A stretch of DNA of 43,695 nucleotides from Mycoplasmatota bacterium (GCA_030595255.1 JAUVDP010000009.1:1-43695), one strand, 5' to 3'; counted from the stretch's first letter, positions 1 to 7,961 are shown. The notes: generated from the sequence alone by a model not told the origin. A program made the numbers and translations.

Positions 1-417
1 ACAGGTGTTGAAATGTTCCGTAAATTATTAGATCGTGCTGAAGCAGGAGATAATATCGGTGCATTATTACGTGGTGTTTCAAGAGACGACGTACAACGTG
101 GACAAGTATTAGCTAAACCTAAATCAGTTACTCCACATACAAACTTCAAAGGACAAGTATACGTACTTTCTAAAGAAGAGGGTGGACGTCATACTCCATT
201 CTTCAGTAACTACAGACCTCAGTTCTACTTCAGAACTACTGATGTTACTGGTGTTGTTGAATTACCTGCAGGTGTAGAAATGGTTATGCCTGGTGACGAT
301 GTTGAAATGGTTGTTGAATTAATTCATCCAATCGCATTAGAACAAGGTACTAAATTCTCTATCCGTGAGGGTGGACGTACAGTTGGTGCTGGAATCGTTG
401 CTGAAATTTTAAAATAA
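1..417 (+). CDS. tuf: Elongation factor Tu, C-terminal part (5' end outside window)
   Basis: The frame is open from the first base and encodes the last 138 residues of EF-Tu, which delivers aminoacyl-tRNA to the ribosome as a GTP complex. The GTPase domain lies upstream of the window. What is visible is domain 2 from [17 protein letters not shown] onward and domain 3, with family-typical stretches such as [20 protein letters not shown] and the C-terminal [11 protein letters not shown]. An ATG at 13 is internal, not the start. Codon use is more C-rich than in neighbours (cgt, aac, ttc), as expected for a very highly expressed gene. A strong terminator follows at 436. Identification is certain. 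Confidence 0.98.
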   Translation, partial: TGVEMFRKLLDRAEAGDNIGALLRGVSRDDVQRGQVLAKPKSVTPHTNFKGQVYVLSKEEGGRHTPFFSNYRPQFYFRTTDVTGVVELPAGVEMVMPGDDVEMVVELIHPIALEQGTKFSIREGGRTVGAGIVAEILK

Positions 418-435
418 TTTCTAAATATTATAATT

Positions 436-460
436 AAAGAGACTTCGGTCTCTTTTTTTT
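436..460 (+). terminator. Terminator of tuf
   Basis: An 8-bp perfect stem (aaagagac / gtctcttt) with a UUCG tetraloop is followed by a T run. It ends the tuf transcript 19 bases after the stop codon. Confidence 0.93.
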
Positions 461-527
461 ATGCGTTTTTCACATAATTTTCATAACAAAGTTATATAAT
501 TTTGATATAATAAGATAGGTGATAAAT

Positions 528-1298
528 ATGTTAGTAGATACTCATGTACATTTAAATTCAAAAAAATACAAAGATAATTTACCACAAGTTATATCTAGAG
601 CGCACGAAGCTGGGGTTGAATTAATGATTGTAGTTGGCTTTGATCATGAAACAAACTTAAGAGCGATAGAACTTGCGGAAAAGTATCCTTTTATCTATGC
701 CACAGTTGGATATCATCCTACTGACGCAAGACACGTTAAGCCACATGATTATGAAATTCTTTCAAAACAGCTTAAACATGAAAAAGTTGTGGGAATAGGC
801 GAATGCGGATTAGATTTTTATTGGGATAAAGAATATGTGGATAAACAAATTGAAGTGTTTAAAAAACAAATAGAGTTATCAATAGAATTTGAAAAGCCTT
901 TAATTATACATATGAGAGATGCAAGTGAAGCTACATATAATGTACTTAGTGAATATAAAAATCTAAAAGGAATAATGCATTGTTATTCAGGTAGTCCTGA
1001 AATGGCAAAAGAATTTTTAAAATTAGGACTTCATATATCTTTAGGAGGACCAGTGACTTTCTTAAATGGACGTGTTCCTAAAGAAGTAGCTAAAATGGTT
1101 CCTTTAGACAAATTGTTAATTGAAACTGATGCACCTTATCTTTCCCCACATCCTTTTAGAGGTAAAACAAACGAGCCAGCTCGAGTAAAATTAGTAGCTG
1201 AAGAAATAGCTAGGTTAAGGGATGTATCTTATACTAGTATAGCTAAAACTACAGCTAATAATGCATATAAATTATTCAACATCAAGGAGATGAAATAA
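528..1298 (+). CDS. tatD: TatD family metal-dependent hydrolase / DNase
   Basis: A 256-residue TatD-type TIM-barrel hydrolase (YabD/YcfH group), a metal-dependent 3'-5' exonuclease family acting in the cytoplasm. Visible metal ligands are DTHVHL (H6, H8), GECGLD (E92), IIHMRDA (H128), MHCYSG (H151) and ETDAPYL (D201); length matches the family. I start at the ATG at 528 because AGGTGAT (517-523) sits 4 bases ahead; a GTG at 519 is in frame but lies inside that RBS. A TATAAT at 506-511 is a likely -10 without a clear -35. The stop is adjacent to the htrA start, so the two are probably co-transcribed. The true cellular substrate cannot be read from sequence. Confidence 0.93.
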   Translation: MLVDTHVHLNSKKYKDNLPQVISRAHEAGVELMIVVGFDHETNLRAIELAEKYPFIYATVGYHPTDARHVKPHDYEILSKQLKHEKVVGIGECGLDFYWDKEYVDKQIEVFKKQIELSIEFEKPLIIHMRDASEATYNVLSEYKNLKGIMHCYSGSPEMAKEFLKLGLHISLGGPVTFLNGRVPKEVAKMVPLDKLLIETDAPYLSPHPFRGKTNEPARVKLVAEEIARLRDVSYTSIAKTTANNAYKLFNIKEMK

Positions 1299-2441
1299 AT
1301 GAGAAAAATATTGATAGTACTTACGATTTCTTTGAGTCTATTATTAAGTGGGTGTTCGGCTTTCAATAGTGGGACAACATATACAGAAGATGAATTAACT
1401 GAATTAATAGAGAGTTTAATACCTGAAGCTGAGGTTACTACTAGTTATGATCTTTCATCATTTGAGAATGCAATTACTCAAATGGCTGAAACTTCAAAAT
1501 CTGGGGTAATTGGGATTACAGCAATATCAGGAATTAGTTCAGGGACTGGATCGGGAGTTATCTATAAGTTAGATGGAAATAAATACTACGTAGTAACTAA
1601 TGCACATGTAGTAGTTCATTCACAACTTGAAAACATAGATAGTGAATTAACTGAAGTATATTACGAATCGTTTTCTTTAAAGATTGTATATGAGAAGAAT
1701 GGCTTACTATTTGAGATAACTGAAAATGTAGAATTAGTTGGATATGATATTACAACTGATTTATCAGTGTTAACTTTTGAATCAGATCAAGATTTCGCAG
1801 TAATAGAAATGGCTGATTCATATGAACTTGAATTAGGACAGTTTGTTTTCGCAATTGGGAACCCTCTTGGGTTTGAGTATTACGGAACAGTTACTATGGG
1901 AATAATTAGTGGTACTACTAGATACGTTGATTATGGAGATTTTAGCGCAACATTAATTCAACATGATGCAGCAATAAGCCCGGGAAATAGCGGTGGAGCA
2001 TTGTTGAACTTAGAAGGTGAATTAATAGGAATAAATAATATGAAGATTGTTGATGACTCTGTAACTGGAATAGGATTTGCAATTCCGTCTAATACAGTAA
2101 GAAGAATTGTAGCAGATTTAGAAGATGATGGAATAGTTACTAGACCATTTCTAGGTGTATCAACAAATGCATTATCAAATACATGTGGACTTGAATATGG
2201 TGTTTGTATTAATATACTAGCAGGTGGAGCCGCAGAAGCTGCGGGATTACATGATGGCGATGTAATAATTGGATATATGAATGCTGATATGACAGAGTTT
2301 TTAGAAATACTTAATTTTAATGATTTAAAAGAAGCAATTCTAAACAGCTCAGTAGGAGAAAATGTTACTATTAAATATGTAAGAGAAGGAATAGAAAAAA
2401 TATCAGATGAAGTTGTTTTAGGTACACATCCAGATGATTAA
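1299..2441 (+). CDS. htrA: HtrA/DegP-like serine protease, lipoprotein form
   Basis: A 380-residue trypsin-like protease with one C-terminal PDZ domain. Residues 1-19 are a lipoprotein signal peptide with lipobox LLSGC (C19), so the enzyme is predicted to be lipid-anchored outside the membrane; most Bacillota HtrA proteins instead use an N-terminal transmembrane helix. The catalytic triad is visible: H103 (TNAHVVV), D154 (TTDLSVL) and S231 (SPGNSGGAL). The PDZ domain spans roughly 280-370. It acts in surface protein quality control. The start has AAGGAGATGA directly upstream, overlapping the end of tatD. An acidic linker (residues 30-60) precedes the protease domain. Confidence 0.92.
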   Translation: MRKILIVLTISLSLLLSGCSAFNSGTTYTEDELTELIESLIPEAEVTTSYDLSSFENAITQMAETSKSGVIGITAISGISSGTGSGVIYKLDGNKYYVVTNAHVVVHSQLENIDSELTEVYYESFSLKIVYEKNGLLFEITENVELVGYDITTDLSVLTFESDQDFAVIEMADSYELELGQFVFAIGNPLGFEYYGTVTMGIISGTTRYVDYGDFSATLIQHDAAISPGNSGGALLNLEGELIGINNMKIVDDSVTGIGFAIPSNTVRRIVADLEDDGIVTRPFLGVSTNALSNTCGLEYGVCINILAGGAAEAAGLHDGDVIIGYMNADMTEFLEILNFNDLKEAILNSSVGENVTIKYVREGIEKISDEVVLGTHPDD

Positions 2442-2462
2442 AGAGGAGAAATCCTCTTTTTT
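2441..2462 (+). terminator. Terminator of tatD-htrA
   Basis: A 7-bp stem (aagagga / tcctctt) with a GAAA loop and T run starts at the last base of the htrA stop codon. Confidence 0.9.
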
Positions 2463-2845
2463 CAATCTAAAACATGTAATCAACAGTTTACTGATATATT
2501 GGAAAGAAGATAAGTGATTTATCTAAATATATATAGTTGCTATATAAAACTATATTGGGAAAATTATTAATATGGTGTATAATGATATTGATAAGTATAA
2601 AAAGTATGGGAGAAAAACATGCACTTATTGTGTATTTTTTATAGAAAAAAAAATTTATTGTACTTTCCAGTGAGGGTATCTTAACATTTATTATGTGCGG
2701 TTTATTGCATTTTTATTTTGATTATATTTTTAAAATATATAAGAAAGAAGGTGATAAGAAAATAGATTCTACTAATATGTGTGAATTAAAGCTTCGTTTG
2801 TGTCATAGAAATAATTAGTTTAAAATTGAGGAAGAGGAGAAAATT
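2463..2845 (+). other. Long A+T-rich intergenic region, no convincing gene
   Basis: This 380-base stretch has no open frame with a start and RBS. It holds a good promoter at 2555-2583, an A9 tract near 2644-2652, and an RBS-like AAGGTGAT near 2748 that is followed by a stop rather than a start codon. It may be decayed coding sequence or a long leader for the lipoprotein gene at 2846. Confidence 0.5.
2555..2583 (+). promoter_or_regulatory. Predicted sigma-A promoter upstream of the lipoprotein gene
   Basis: TTGGGA (2555-2560), a 17-base spacer and TATAAT (2578-2583). Transcription would start near 2590 and leave a leader of about 255 bases before the ATG at 2846, which is unusually long for this window. 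Confidence 0.55.
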
Positions 2846-3333
2846 ATGAAAAAAGGCATGATTGTATTATTGATGATTTTTTTTCAGGGTGTAAACCATC
2901 TCCACATGAAATTTCTATATATTATCCAGGGGATAGTATACATGAAGATATATTATATGATTCAATGGAGTATAATGAGTTAGAAAAAACTATTAGCTTT
3001 ATAGTAATAATTGATGATAATGGTGAAACTTATGTGAATGATTTTACAAGAGTAAATAACTTAGAAATTATATTTGATAGTGTAAGTTATCTCTTTAGTA
3101 ATAGTTATGACGATAAGTTAGATAGAGGAATTGAATATGATATAATTCTTAATAGTACAATTGTTGGTGATGGTAATAATATTAAATTAGAAAACTCAAA
3201 TGAGAATGAACTTATATATATATTTCACATTGATAAACTAGGCATTTTAGAAGATTTAGATAGTAGTTCTGTAATTGAATTATATATTAATATTGATGAT
3301 GAAGAATTAGCACTATCAATACTTTTTGATTAA
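2846..3333 (+). pseudogene. Small lipoprotein gene, frameshifted in a T8 tract
   Basis: An ATG at 2846 with a strong RBS (GAGGAAGAGGAG) opens a signal-peptide-like frame, MKKGMIVLLMIFF, that runs into a T8 tract (2877-2884) and then loses frame. In the next frame, directly after the tract, the sequence reads SGCKPSPHEISIYYPG, completing a lipobox (FFSGC), and stays open to 3333. A single extra T would give one intact lipoprotein of 162 residues. The downstream ATG at 2965 has no RBS, so it is not a convincing independent start. The mature part is acidic and rich in D, N, S and I, suggesting a beta-rich extracytoplasmic domain; I do not recognise its family. It may be a pseudogene, a phase-variable gene, a slippage-expressed gene or carry a sequencing error. 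Confidence 0.7.
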
Positions 3334-3371
3334 GCTAATAAAAAAACACTCGTTAATGAAATGAACCTTTT

Positions 3372-3404
3372 AAAGTAGACACGTTAATAAAAACTGTCTA
3401 CTTT
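3372..3404 (+). terminator. Inverted repeat, probable terminator of the lipoprotein gene
   Basis: A 10-bp perfect stem (aaagtagaca / tgtctacttt) with a 13-base loop lies 38 bases after the lipoprotein stop. The T run is short (TTTT), so termination may be partial. Confidence 0.5.
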
Positions 3405-3483
3405 TATATTGTAGATTATAATTTTTTTGAATATATATATATTGACCAGCACATTACATATATGTGTCATTTTGAAGATATTT

Positions 3484-3518
3484 AAATATAAATATACGTT
3501 TCCCGTATATTTATATTT
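3484..3518. repeat. 15-bp perfect inverted repeat with 5-base loop
   Basis: The arms aaatataaatatacg (3484-3498) and cgtatatttatattt (3504-3518) match perfectly around tttcc. No T run follows on either strand, so it is not an obvious terminator. It could be a cruciform-prone site or a protein binding site. Confidence 0.6.
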
Positions 3519-3536
3519 TAATAAAAATTAAGATAT

Positions 3537-3593
3537 CTAAACTATTTTGTTTTTAACTTGAAAAAGACATGAAAATAAAGTAAAATAGTTTAG
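3537..3593 (+). promoter_or_regulatory. ychF promoter inside a 12-bp inverted repeat
   Basis: TTGAAA (3558-3563), 17 bases, TAAAAT (3581-3586) is a good sigma-A promoter ending just before the ychF RBS. Its -10 lies in the right arm of a perfect 12-bp inverted repeat, ctaaactatttt (3537-3548) and aaaatagtttag (3582-3593). The overlap could indicate an operator, although AT-rich chance similarity is possible. Confidence 0.6.
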
Positions 3594-3611
3594 GCCTAAG
3601 GAGATGATAAT

Positions 3612-4715
3612 ATGGGTTTAACTGCTGGAATTGTTGGGTTACCTAACGTTGGTAAATCAACACTATTTAATGCAATAACAAAAGCTGGTGCACTTGCTGC
3701 TAATTATCCATTTGCGACTATTGATCCAAATGTGGGAGTTGTAGAAGTACCAGATGAAAGACTAGATGAATTAACTAACCTTGTGAAACCAAAAAAGACT
3801 ATTCCTACAATCTTTGAATTTACTGACATTGCTGGAATTGTTAAAGGGGCTTCTAAAGGTGAAGGACTTGGAAATAAATTTTTAAGTCACATTAGAGAAG
3901 TTGATGCAATTGTTCAAGTTGTTCGTGCTTTTGATGATGAAAATGTAACTCACGTAGATGGGGATATTGACCCTATTAGAGATATTGAAACTATTAATTT
4001 AGAATTAATTTTTGCTGATTTAGAAGTAGTTGAGAAGAGACTTCCTAAGATTGAGAAAAAGGCACAATTAAGAGTTGACCAGGACTCAGTTTATGAATAT
4101 AATATACTTAAAACAATCCATGAACATTTAATGGATAATAAACCAATTAGAACTATGAAATTTGCTGATACTGAATTTGCTGTAATTAAGAATTTTAACT
4201 TCTTAACATTAAAACCTATGTTATATGTAGCTAATATAATTGAAGATGAAATTAATGATTATAGTAATAATGAATATGTAAAGATGATAAAAGAATTTGC
4301 TAAAAATGAACATAGTGAAGTCGTTGTTATTAGTGCTAAGATTGAAGCTGAACTTGGTGAGTTAGATGATGATGAAAAAGAAATGTTTTTAGAGGAACTA
4401 GGAATTAACGTTTCTGGGCTAGAAAAACTTATCGTTAGAAGCTATGATTTACTTGGTCTTGAAACTTACTTTACTGCTGGTCCTCAAGAAGTTAGAGCTT
4501 GGACTTTTAGAAAAGGAATGAAAGCTCCTGCATGTGCTGGAATTATTCATACTGATTTTGAAAAAGGATTTATTCGTGCTGAAACTATTAAATATGAAGA
4601 TTTAATTAAATATGGTGGAGAGCAAGGTGCTAAAGAAGCTGGTAAAGCTCGTTTAGAAGGAAAAGAATATATTGTTCAAGATGGCGATGTAATGCATTTT
4701 AGATTTAATGTATAA
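3612..4715 (+). CDS. ychF: Ribosome-associated GTPase/ATPase YchF (OLA1 family)
   Basis: A 367-residue Obg-superfamily P-loop protein, close to the usual 363-366. The P loop is GLPNVGKST (9-17); the switch region TDIAGIVKGASKGEGLG follows, and the C-terminal TGS domain begins around YFTAGPQEVRAWTF (about 280 onward). YchF hydrolyses ATP in preference to GTP, binds ribosomes and modulates translation and stress responses; in many Firmicutes it lies alone, as here. The start has a perfect AAGGAGATGAT RBS and its own promoter (3558-3586). A terminator follows immediately. Confidence 0.97.
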   Translation: MGLTAGIVGLPNVGKSTLFNAITKAGALAANYPFATIDPNVGVVEVPDERLDELTNLVKPKKTIPTIFEFTDIAGIVKGASKGEGLGNKFLSHIREVDAIVQVVRAFDDENVTHVDGDIDPIRDIETINLELIFADLEVVEKRLPKIEKKAQLRVDQDSVYEYNILKTIHEHLMDNKPIRTMKFADTEFAVIKNFNFLTLKPMLYVANIIEDEINDYSNNEYVKMIKEFAKNEHSEVVVISAKIEAELGELDDDEKEMFLEELGINVSGLEKLIVRSYDLLGLETYFTAGPQEVRAWTFRKGMKAPACAGIIHTDFEKGFIRAETIKYEDLIKYGGEQGAKEAGKARLEGKEYIVQDGDVMHFRFNV

Positions 4716-4718
4716 TAG

Positions 4719-4745
4719 GCACTACACATGTAGTGCTTTTTTTTT
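4719..4745 (+). terminator. Terminator of ychF
   Basis: A 7-bp stem (gcactac / gtagtgc) with loop acat and a run of nine T follows the ychF stop by a few bases. Confidence 0.92.
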
Positions 4746-4780
4746 ACTCATATGGTAAAATTAAATACTGAGGTGATTAT

Positions 4781-5611
4781 ATGGAATTAACTGTTTATAG
4801 GCTTAGTTCTTTCCCAAAAGAAGATCATGGCGGAAATGAAGCTGGGGTTATATTAGACGCTGACTTATTAAAAGATAAAGAAATGTTAAGGATTGCTAAA
4901 GAAATTGGCTATTCTGAAACTGCGTTTGTATCTAAAAGTAATGTTGCTGACTTTAAAGTTAGATTCTTTACACCTGTGAATGAAGTATCATTATGTGGGC
5001 ATGCTACTATTGCCACATTTAATTTACTGAGAGATAAAGAAATTATTAGTCCAGGTATATATACTCAGGAAACTAAAGCTGGAATATTGAAATTAGATGT
5101 AAAAAAAGATATTGTATTTATGGAACAAAATTCTCCTGTATATGGACAGGTTATTGAAGCAATAGAATTTAATAATTGTTTTTATAACGATGACTACATT
5201 AATCAGGAATTACCAATAGTAATTCTATCAACTGGTATGAGAGAATTATTTTTACCAATTAACTCAGTAAAAAAGCTTAATAATCTTACTCCAAATTTCG
5301 AAGAAATTATTAAACTTTCAAAGAAATATGATGTAATTGGAATTCATGTTTTCTCTGTTACAAAAGATAAAGCTGATGCATACGGAAGAAACTTTGCACC
5401 AATCGTTGGAATTAACGAAGAGAGTGCTACAGGAACAAGTAATGGAGCGCTTGGTTGCTATTTAAATAAATATGTTAATCCAAGTAAATCTGAGTTTATT
5501 TTAAGACAAGGATACAGTATGAATAAGCCTTCAGAAATTATTACAAAATTACAAATCCAAAATAGAATGATAGATACTGTTTGGGTTGGAGGAACTGCAA
5601 AGATTATATAA
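4781..5611 (+). CDS. PhzF family isomerase-like protein
   Basis: A 276-residue protein of the PhzF fold (diaminopimelate-epimerase-like, two halves). Recognisable family blocks are the N-terminal GGNEAGVIL, the catalytic-Glu segment GYSETAFV (E46), FTPVNEVSLCGHAT, and in the second half RNFAPIVGINEESATGTSNGALG. Characterised members isomerise phenazine precursors, but most homologues in non-phenazine bacteria have unknown substrates. The RBS GAGGTGAT is well placed. cinA follows 12 bases downstream, so the two probably form an operon; no metabolic link is evident. Confidence 0.9.
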   Translation: MELTVYRLSSFPKEDHGGNEAGVILDADLLKDKEMLRIAKEIGYSETAFVSKSNVADFKVRFFTPVNEVSLCGHATIATFNLLRDKEIISPGIYTQETKAGILKLDVKKDIVFMEQNSPVYGQVIEAIEFNNCFYNDDYINQELPIVILSTGMRELFLPINSVKKLNNLTPNFEEIIKLSKKYDVIGIHVFSVTKDKADAYGRNFAPIVGINEESATGTSNGALGCYLNKYVNPSKSEFILRQGYSMNKPSEIITKLQIQNRMIDTVWVGGTAKII

Positions 5612-5623
5612 GAGGTGAAGATA

Positions 5624-6826
5624 ATGAAAACAGCAATTATTACAGTAGGAAAAGAAGTTCTTACAGGAAAGACAATTAATACTAATTTAGCTACTATTTC
5701 AAGAAGATTAAATGAGATAGGAATTGATGTAAATCGTTCTATCGTTATTGATGATATAAAAGAAGAATATTATAGTATTCTTGATTTTTGTGATTCAGAT
5801 TTAATAATATTCACTGGTGGACTTGGTCCAACAGTTGATGATATTACTAGAGAGACAGTAATTGATTATTTTAAAGTTGAAACATATTTAGATAAAAATA
5901 TCTTAAAAGATATAAAAAACTACTTTGGAAGAATAAATGTAAAAATGGAAGATACAAATGATAAACAAGCATATTTTCCTAAAAATTCTATAATTATAAA
6001 TAATGAACTCGGAACTGCTCCAGGAGTTATCTTTAAGGCTGATGATAAAACAATAGTCTTATTCCCGGGTCCACCGCATGAAATGATACCAATGCTTGAA
6101 GAGTTAATTAAATATCTTAAAAAAGAACTAGATATTAAGTTATATTCAAAAGGATTTAAGCTTGTTGGAATAGGTGAATCAACTATTGAAAAAGCTTTAA
6201 CAGGATTCTATGATAAACATCCTTTAGTTAATGTTGCACCTTATGCAAGTATAGGAGAAATTAAGTATGTATTTACTTCATCAAATAAAGAAAAATTAGA
6301 AGAAACAATGAATGATTTCTATAGCAAATTTGGTGAGTTTATATATGGTGATTTGGATGACACATTAGAAGGAATTATCGTTCAAAAATTAATAGATAAA
6401 AAGATGATTATTTCAACAGCAGAAAGTTGTACTGCAGGACAACTTGCACATATGATTACTAAGGTAAGTGGATCATCTGAAATTTTTAAAGAAGGATTTA
6501 TTACTTATAGCTATGAAGCAAAAAGTAAGTATCTAAATGTTTTACAAGATTCTTTAGTAAAATATGGTGCAGTAAGTAATGAAGTAGCTAATGAAATGGC
6601 TATAGGACTAGCAAAAGAGACACTTGCTGATATAGCAGTTTCTATAACGGGAATAGCTGGACCGACTGGTGATACACCAGATAAACCTATTGGGTTAACT
6701 TACTTTGGACTTACTCATAACGGAGTTACAAAAACATTTAAAAAGATATTTAATGGTAACCGAGAAATGGTAAGAACTAGAGCTACAATTTATGCTTTAA
6801 ATTTAATTAGAAAAGAGTTATTTTAA
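5624..6826 (+). CDS. cinA: CinA: nicotinamide-nucleotide amidase / competence-damage protein
   Basis: A 400-residue two-domain protein. Residues 1-170 form the MoaB-like (COG1058) domain, with VGKEVLTGKTINTN and FTGGLGPTVDDITRE. The C-terminal domain (about 250-400) is the PncC-type deamidase, with STAESCTAGQLAHMITKVSG and SITGIAGPTG; it converts NMN to NaMN in NAD recycling. In Firmicutes cinA is often linked to competence and recA, but recA is not next to it here. I start at the ATG at 5624 because AGAGGTGA (5611-5618) precedes it; a GTG at 5615 is within that RBS. A terminator follows at 6833. Confidence 0.95.
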   Translation: MKTAIITVGKEVLTGKTINTNLATISRRLNEIGIDVNRSIVIDDIKEEYYSILDFCDSDLIIFTGGLGPTVDDITRETVIDYFKVETYLDKNILKDIKNYFGRINVKMEDTNDKQAYFPKNSIIINNELGTAPGVIFKADDKTIVLFPGPPHEMIPMLEELIKYLKKELDIKLYSKGFKLVGIGESTIEKALTGFYDKHPLVNVAPYASIGEIKYVFTSSNKEKLEETMNDFYSKFGEFIYGDLDDTLEGIIVQKLIDKKMIISTAESCTAGQLAHMITKVSGSSEIFKEGFITYSYEAKSKYLNVLQDSLVKYGAVSNEVANEMAIGLAKETLADIAVSITGIAGPTGDTPDKPIGLTYFGLTHNGVTKTFKKIFNGNREMVRTRATIYALNLIRKELF

Positions 6827-6832
6827 TAGATA

Positions 6833-6864
6833 AAAAAAGTGGTGAAATTACACCACTTTTTTTT
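6833..6864. terminator. Bidirectional terminator between cinA and the minus-strand peptide gene
   Basis: The stem aaaaagtggtg / caccactttttt with a 6-base loop (aaatta) has T runs on both strands. It can end cinA on plus and the small peptide transcript on minus. Confidence 0.9.
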
Positions 6865-6883
6865 ACATTGGTAAGACGCATTA

Positions 6884-6952
6884 CTAGATTAGGAAATCTA
6901 CTAGTAAAATGACTACTTCAAAAATGAATAAAAGGACCAATATTTTTTTCAT
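6884..6952 (-). CDS. 22-residue hydrophobic small protein
   Basis: On the minus strand an ATG at 6952, preceded by GAGGTGG and a 4-base spacer, encodes MKKILVLLFIFEVVILLVDF and two more residues, then stops at TAG (6884-6886). Two lysines are followed by one membrane-spanning stretch interrupted by E12 and D19. A promoter (TTGTTT, 17 bases, TACAAT at 7028-7000) and a terminator (6864-6833) frame the gene, giving a complete unit of about 160 nt. The layout resembles small membrane peptides of type I toxin or regulatory peptide loci, but I recognise no family and saw no confirmed antitoxin RNA. It is too short for ordinary gene calling. Confidence 0.62.
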   Translation of the reverse strand: MKKILVLLFIFEVVILLVDFLI

Positions 6953-6999
6953 CTTACCACCTCAATTAAAGTTTAACATTATGAAAATTTGAAGTAAAT

Positions 7000-7028
7000 A
7001 TTGTATATATATGTTGCATATAAAACAA
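7000..7028 (-). promoter_or_regulatory. Predicted promoter of the 22-residue peptide gene
   Basis: On the minus strand, TTGTTT (7028-7023), 17 bases and TACAAT (7005-7000) predict a start near 6993, 41 bases before the peptide ATG. Confidence 0.5.
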
Positions 7029-7087
7029 TGTGAACTACATTAACTAATTCTTTAATGAATTATATATATATTATATATATTTATTAG

Positions 7088-7116
7088 TTTACAAGGAAAT
7101 CCAACTGTGATATAAT
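7088..7116 (+). promoter_or_regulatory. Promoter of rpsF-ssb-rpsR
   Basis: TTTACA (7088-7093), 17 bases and TATAAT (7111-7116) form a near-consensus sigma-A promoter. The predicted start is around 7123, leaving a leader of about 60 bases. Confidence 0.85.
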
Positions 7117-7125
7117 TATTCAACG

Positions 7126-7158
7126 TGAGTGCAAACTCATCCTTGCTGCAAGGCAGCC
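7126..7158 (+). promoter_or_regulatory. Structured leader of the rpsF operon, candidate S6:S18 autoregulatory site
   Basis: At the very 5' end of the predicted mRNA lies tgagt-gcaa-actca (7126-7139), a stem with a GNRA loop. It is followed by two mutually exclusive hairpins, ccttg/caagg (7141-7153) and gctgc/gcagc (7145-7157). In many bacteria S6:S18 binds its own leader through a loop containing CCG; that trinucleotide is absent here, so assignment as the same control site is inference from position. Confidence 0.4.
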
Positions 7159-7183
7159 AATAGACCAAGAGGAGGTAGAAAAA

Positions 7184-7471
7184 ATGAGAAGATACGAAAT
7201 TATGTACATCATTCGTCCTACTGTACTAGAAGATGACAGAAAAGCTTTAATTGAAGAATTAAACGCTATCTTTACATCTCGTGGTGCAGAAGTTACTAAT
7301 GTAAACGAATGGGGAATGAAAGATTTAGCTTATGAAATTGAAAAACATAAAAAAGGATATTACGTTGTAATGGACGTGTTATCAAATGATGAAGCTAGAA
7401 TTGAATTCGACCGTATTGTTAGAATTAAAGAAACAATTATTCGTTATTTAATATTGAAAAACGAAAGATAA
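7184..7471 (+). CDS. rpsF: 30S ribosomal protein bS6
   Basis: A 95-residue bS6, the usual length for low-GC Gram-positives. It begins MRRYEIMYIIRPTV and contains the conserved NEWGMKDLAYEI and KGYYVVMDV strands. S6 pairs with S18 on the platform of the small subunit. The RBS AGAGGAGGT is very strong. It opens the classic rpsF-ssb-rpsR operon, with ssb 12 bases downstream. The predicted leader carries hairpins that may mediate feedback. Confidence 0.98.
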   Translation: MRRYEIMYIIRPTVLEDDRKALIEELNAIFTSRGAEVTNVNEWGMKDLAYEIEKHKKGYYVVMDVLSNDEARIEFDRIVRIKETIIRYLILKNER

Positions 7472-7483
7472 GGGAGTGATTTT

Positions 7484-7945
7484 ATGATTAATCGAGTAGT
7501 ATTAGTAGGCCGTTTAACTAAAGATCCTGAACTAAGATATACTTCAAGTAATATTCCTGTTTCGAAATTTACACTAGCTGTAAATCGTACTTTCGCAGGA
7601 CCATCTGGTGAAAGAGAAGCTGACTTCATCCAATGTGTTGTGTGGAGAAAGCAAGCAGAGAATTTAGCTAAATTCGTAAGAAAAGGAAGTTTAATCGGAG
7701 TTGAGGGTAGAATTCAAACTGGTTCATACGACGACAAAGATGGAATCAGAAAATACACTACAGAAGTTATTGGAGATAGCGTCCAGTTTTTAGAACCTAA
7801 AAGTCAACAACAAGACAATAGCGGTTATAATGACAACTATAGACAAGACTATCCACAAAACAATAGCTACAAAAATAATAATAACAATACAAAAAAAGAG
7901 TCTACTCCTACAATTGATGTAGCTGAAGACGATTTACCATTCTAA
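7484..7945 (+). CDS. ssb: Single-stranded DNA-binding protein
   Basis: A 153-residue SSB. The N-terminal OB fold (residues 1-107) starts [20 protein letters not shown] and holds [22 protein letters not shown] low-complexity Asn/Gln/Tyr-rich linker (about 108-143) leads to the acidic tip DDLPF, which recruits replication and repair partners. It lies between rpsF and rpsR, as in Bacillus. The linker is short but intact. No second ssb is visible in this window. Confidence 0.98.
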   Translation: MINRVVLVGRLTKDPELRYTSSNIPVSKFTLAVNRTFAGPSGEREADFIQCVVWRKQAENLAKFVRKGSLIGVEGRIQTGSYDDKDGIRKYTTEVIGDSVQFLEPKSQQQDNSGYNDNYRQDYPQNNSYKNNNNNTKKESTPTIDVAEDDLPF

Positions 7946-7961
7946 AAAGGAGGAATATACC

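Noticed and set aside
2572-2673. 33-codon frame starting with ATG at 2572
   Set aside because: Its start overlaps the predicted -10 box and has no RBS.
2693-2818. 41-codon hydrophobic frame before the lipoprotein gene
   Set aside because: No RBS before the ATG and no recognisable family; at best a remnant.
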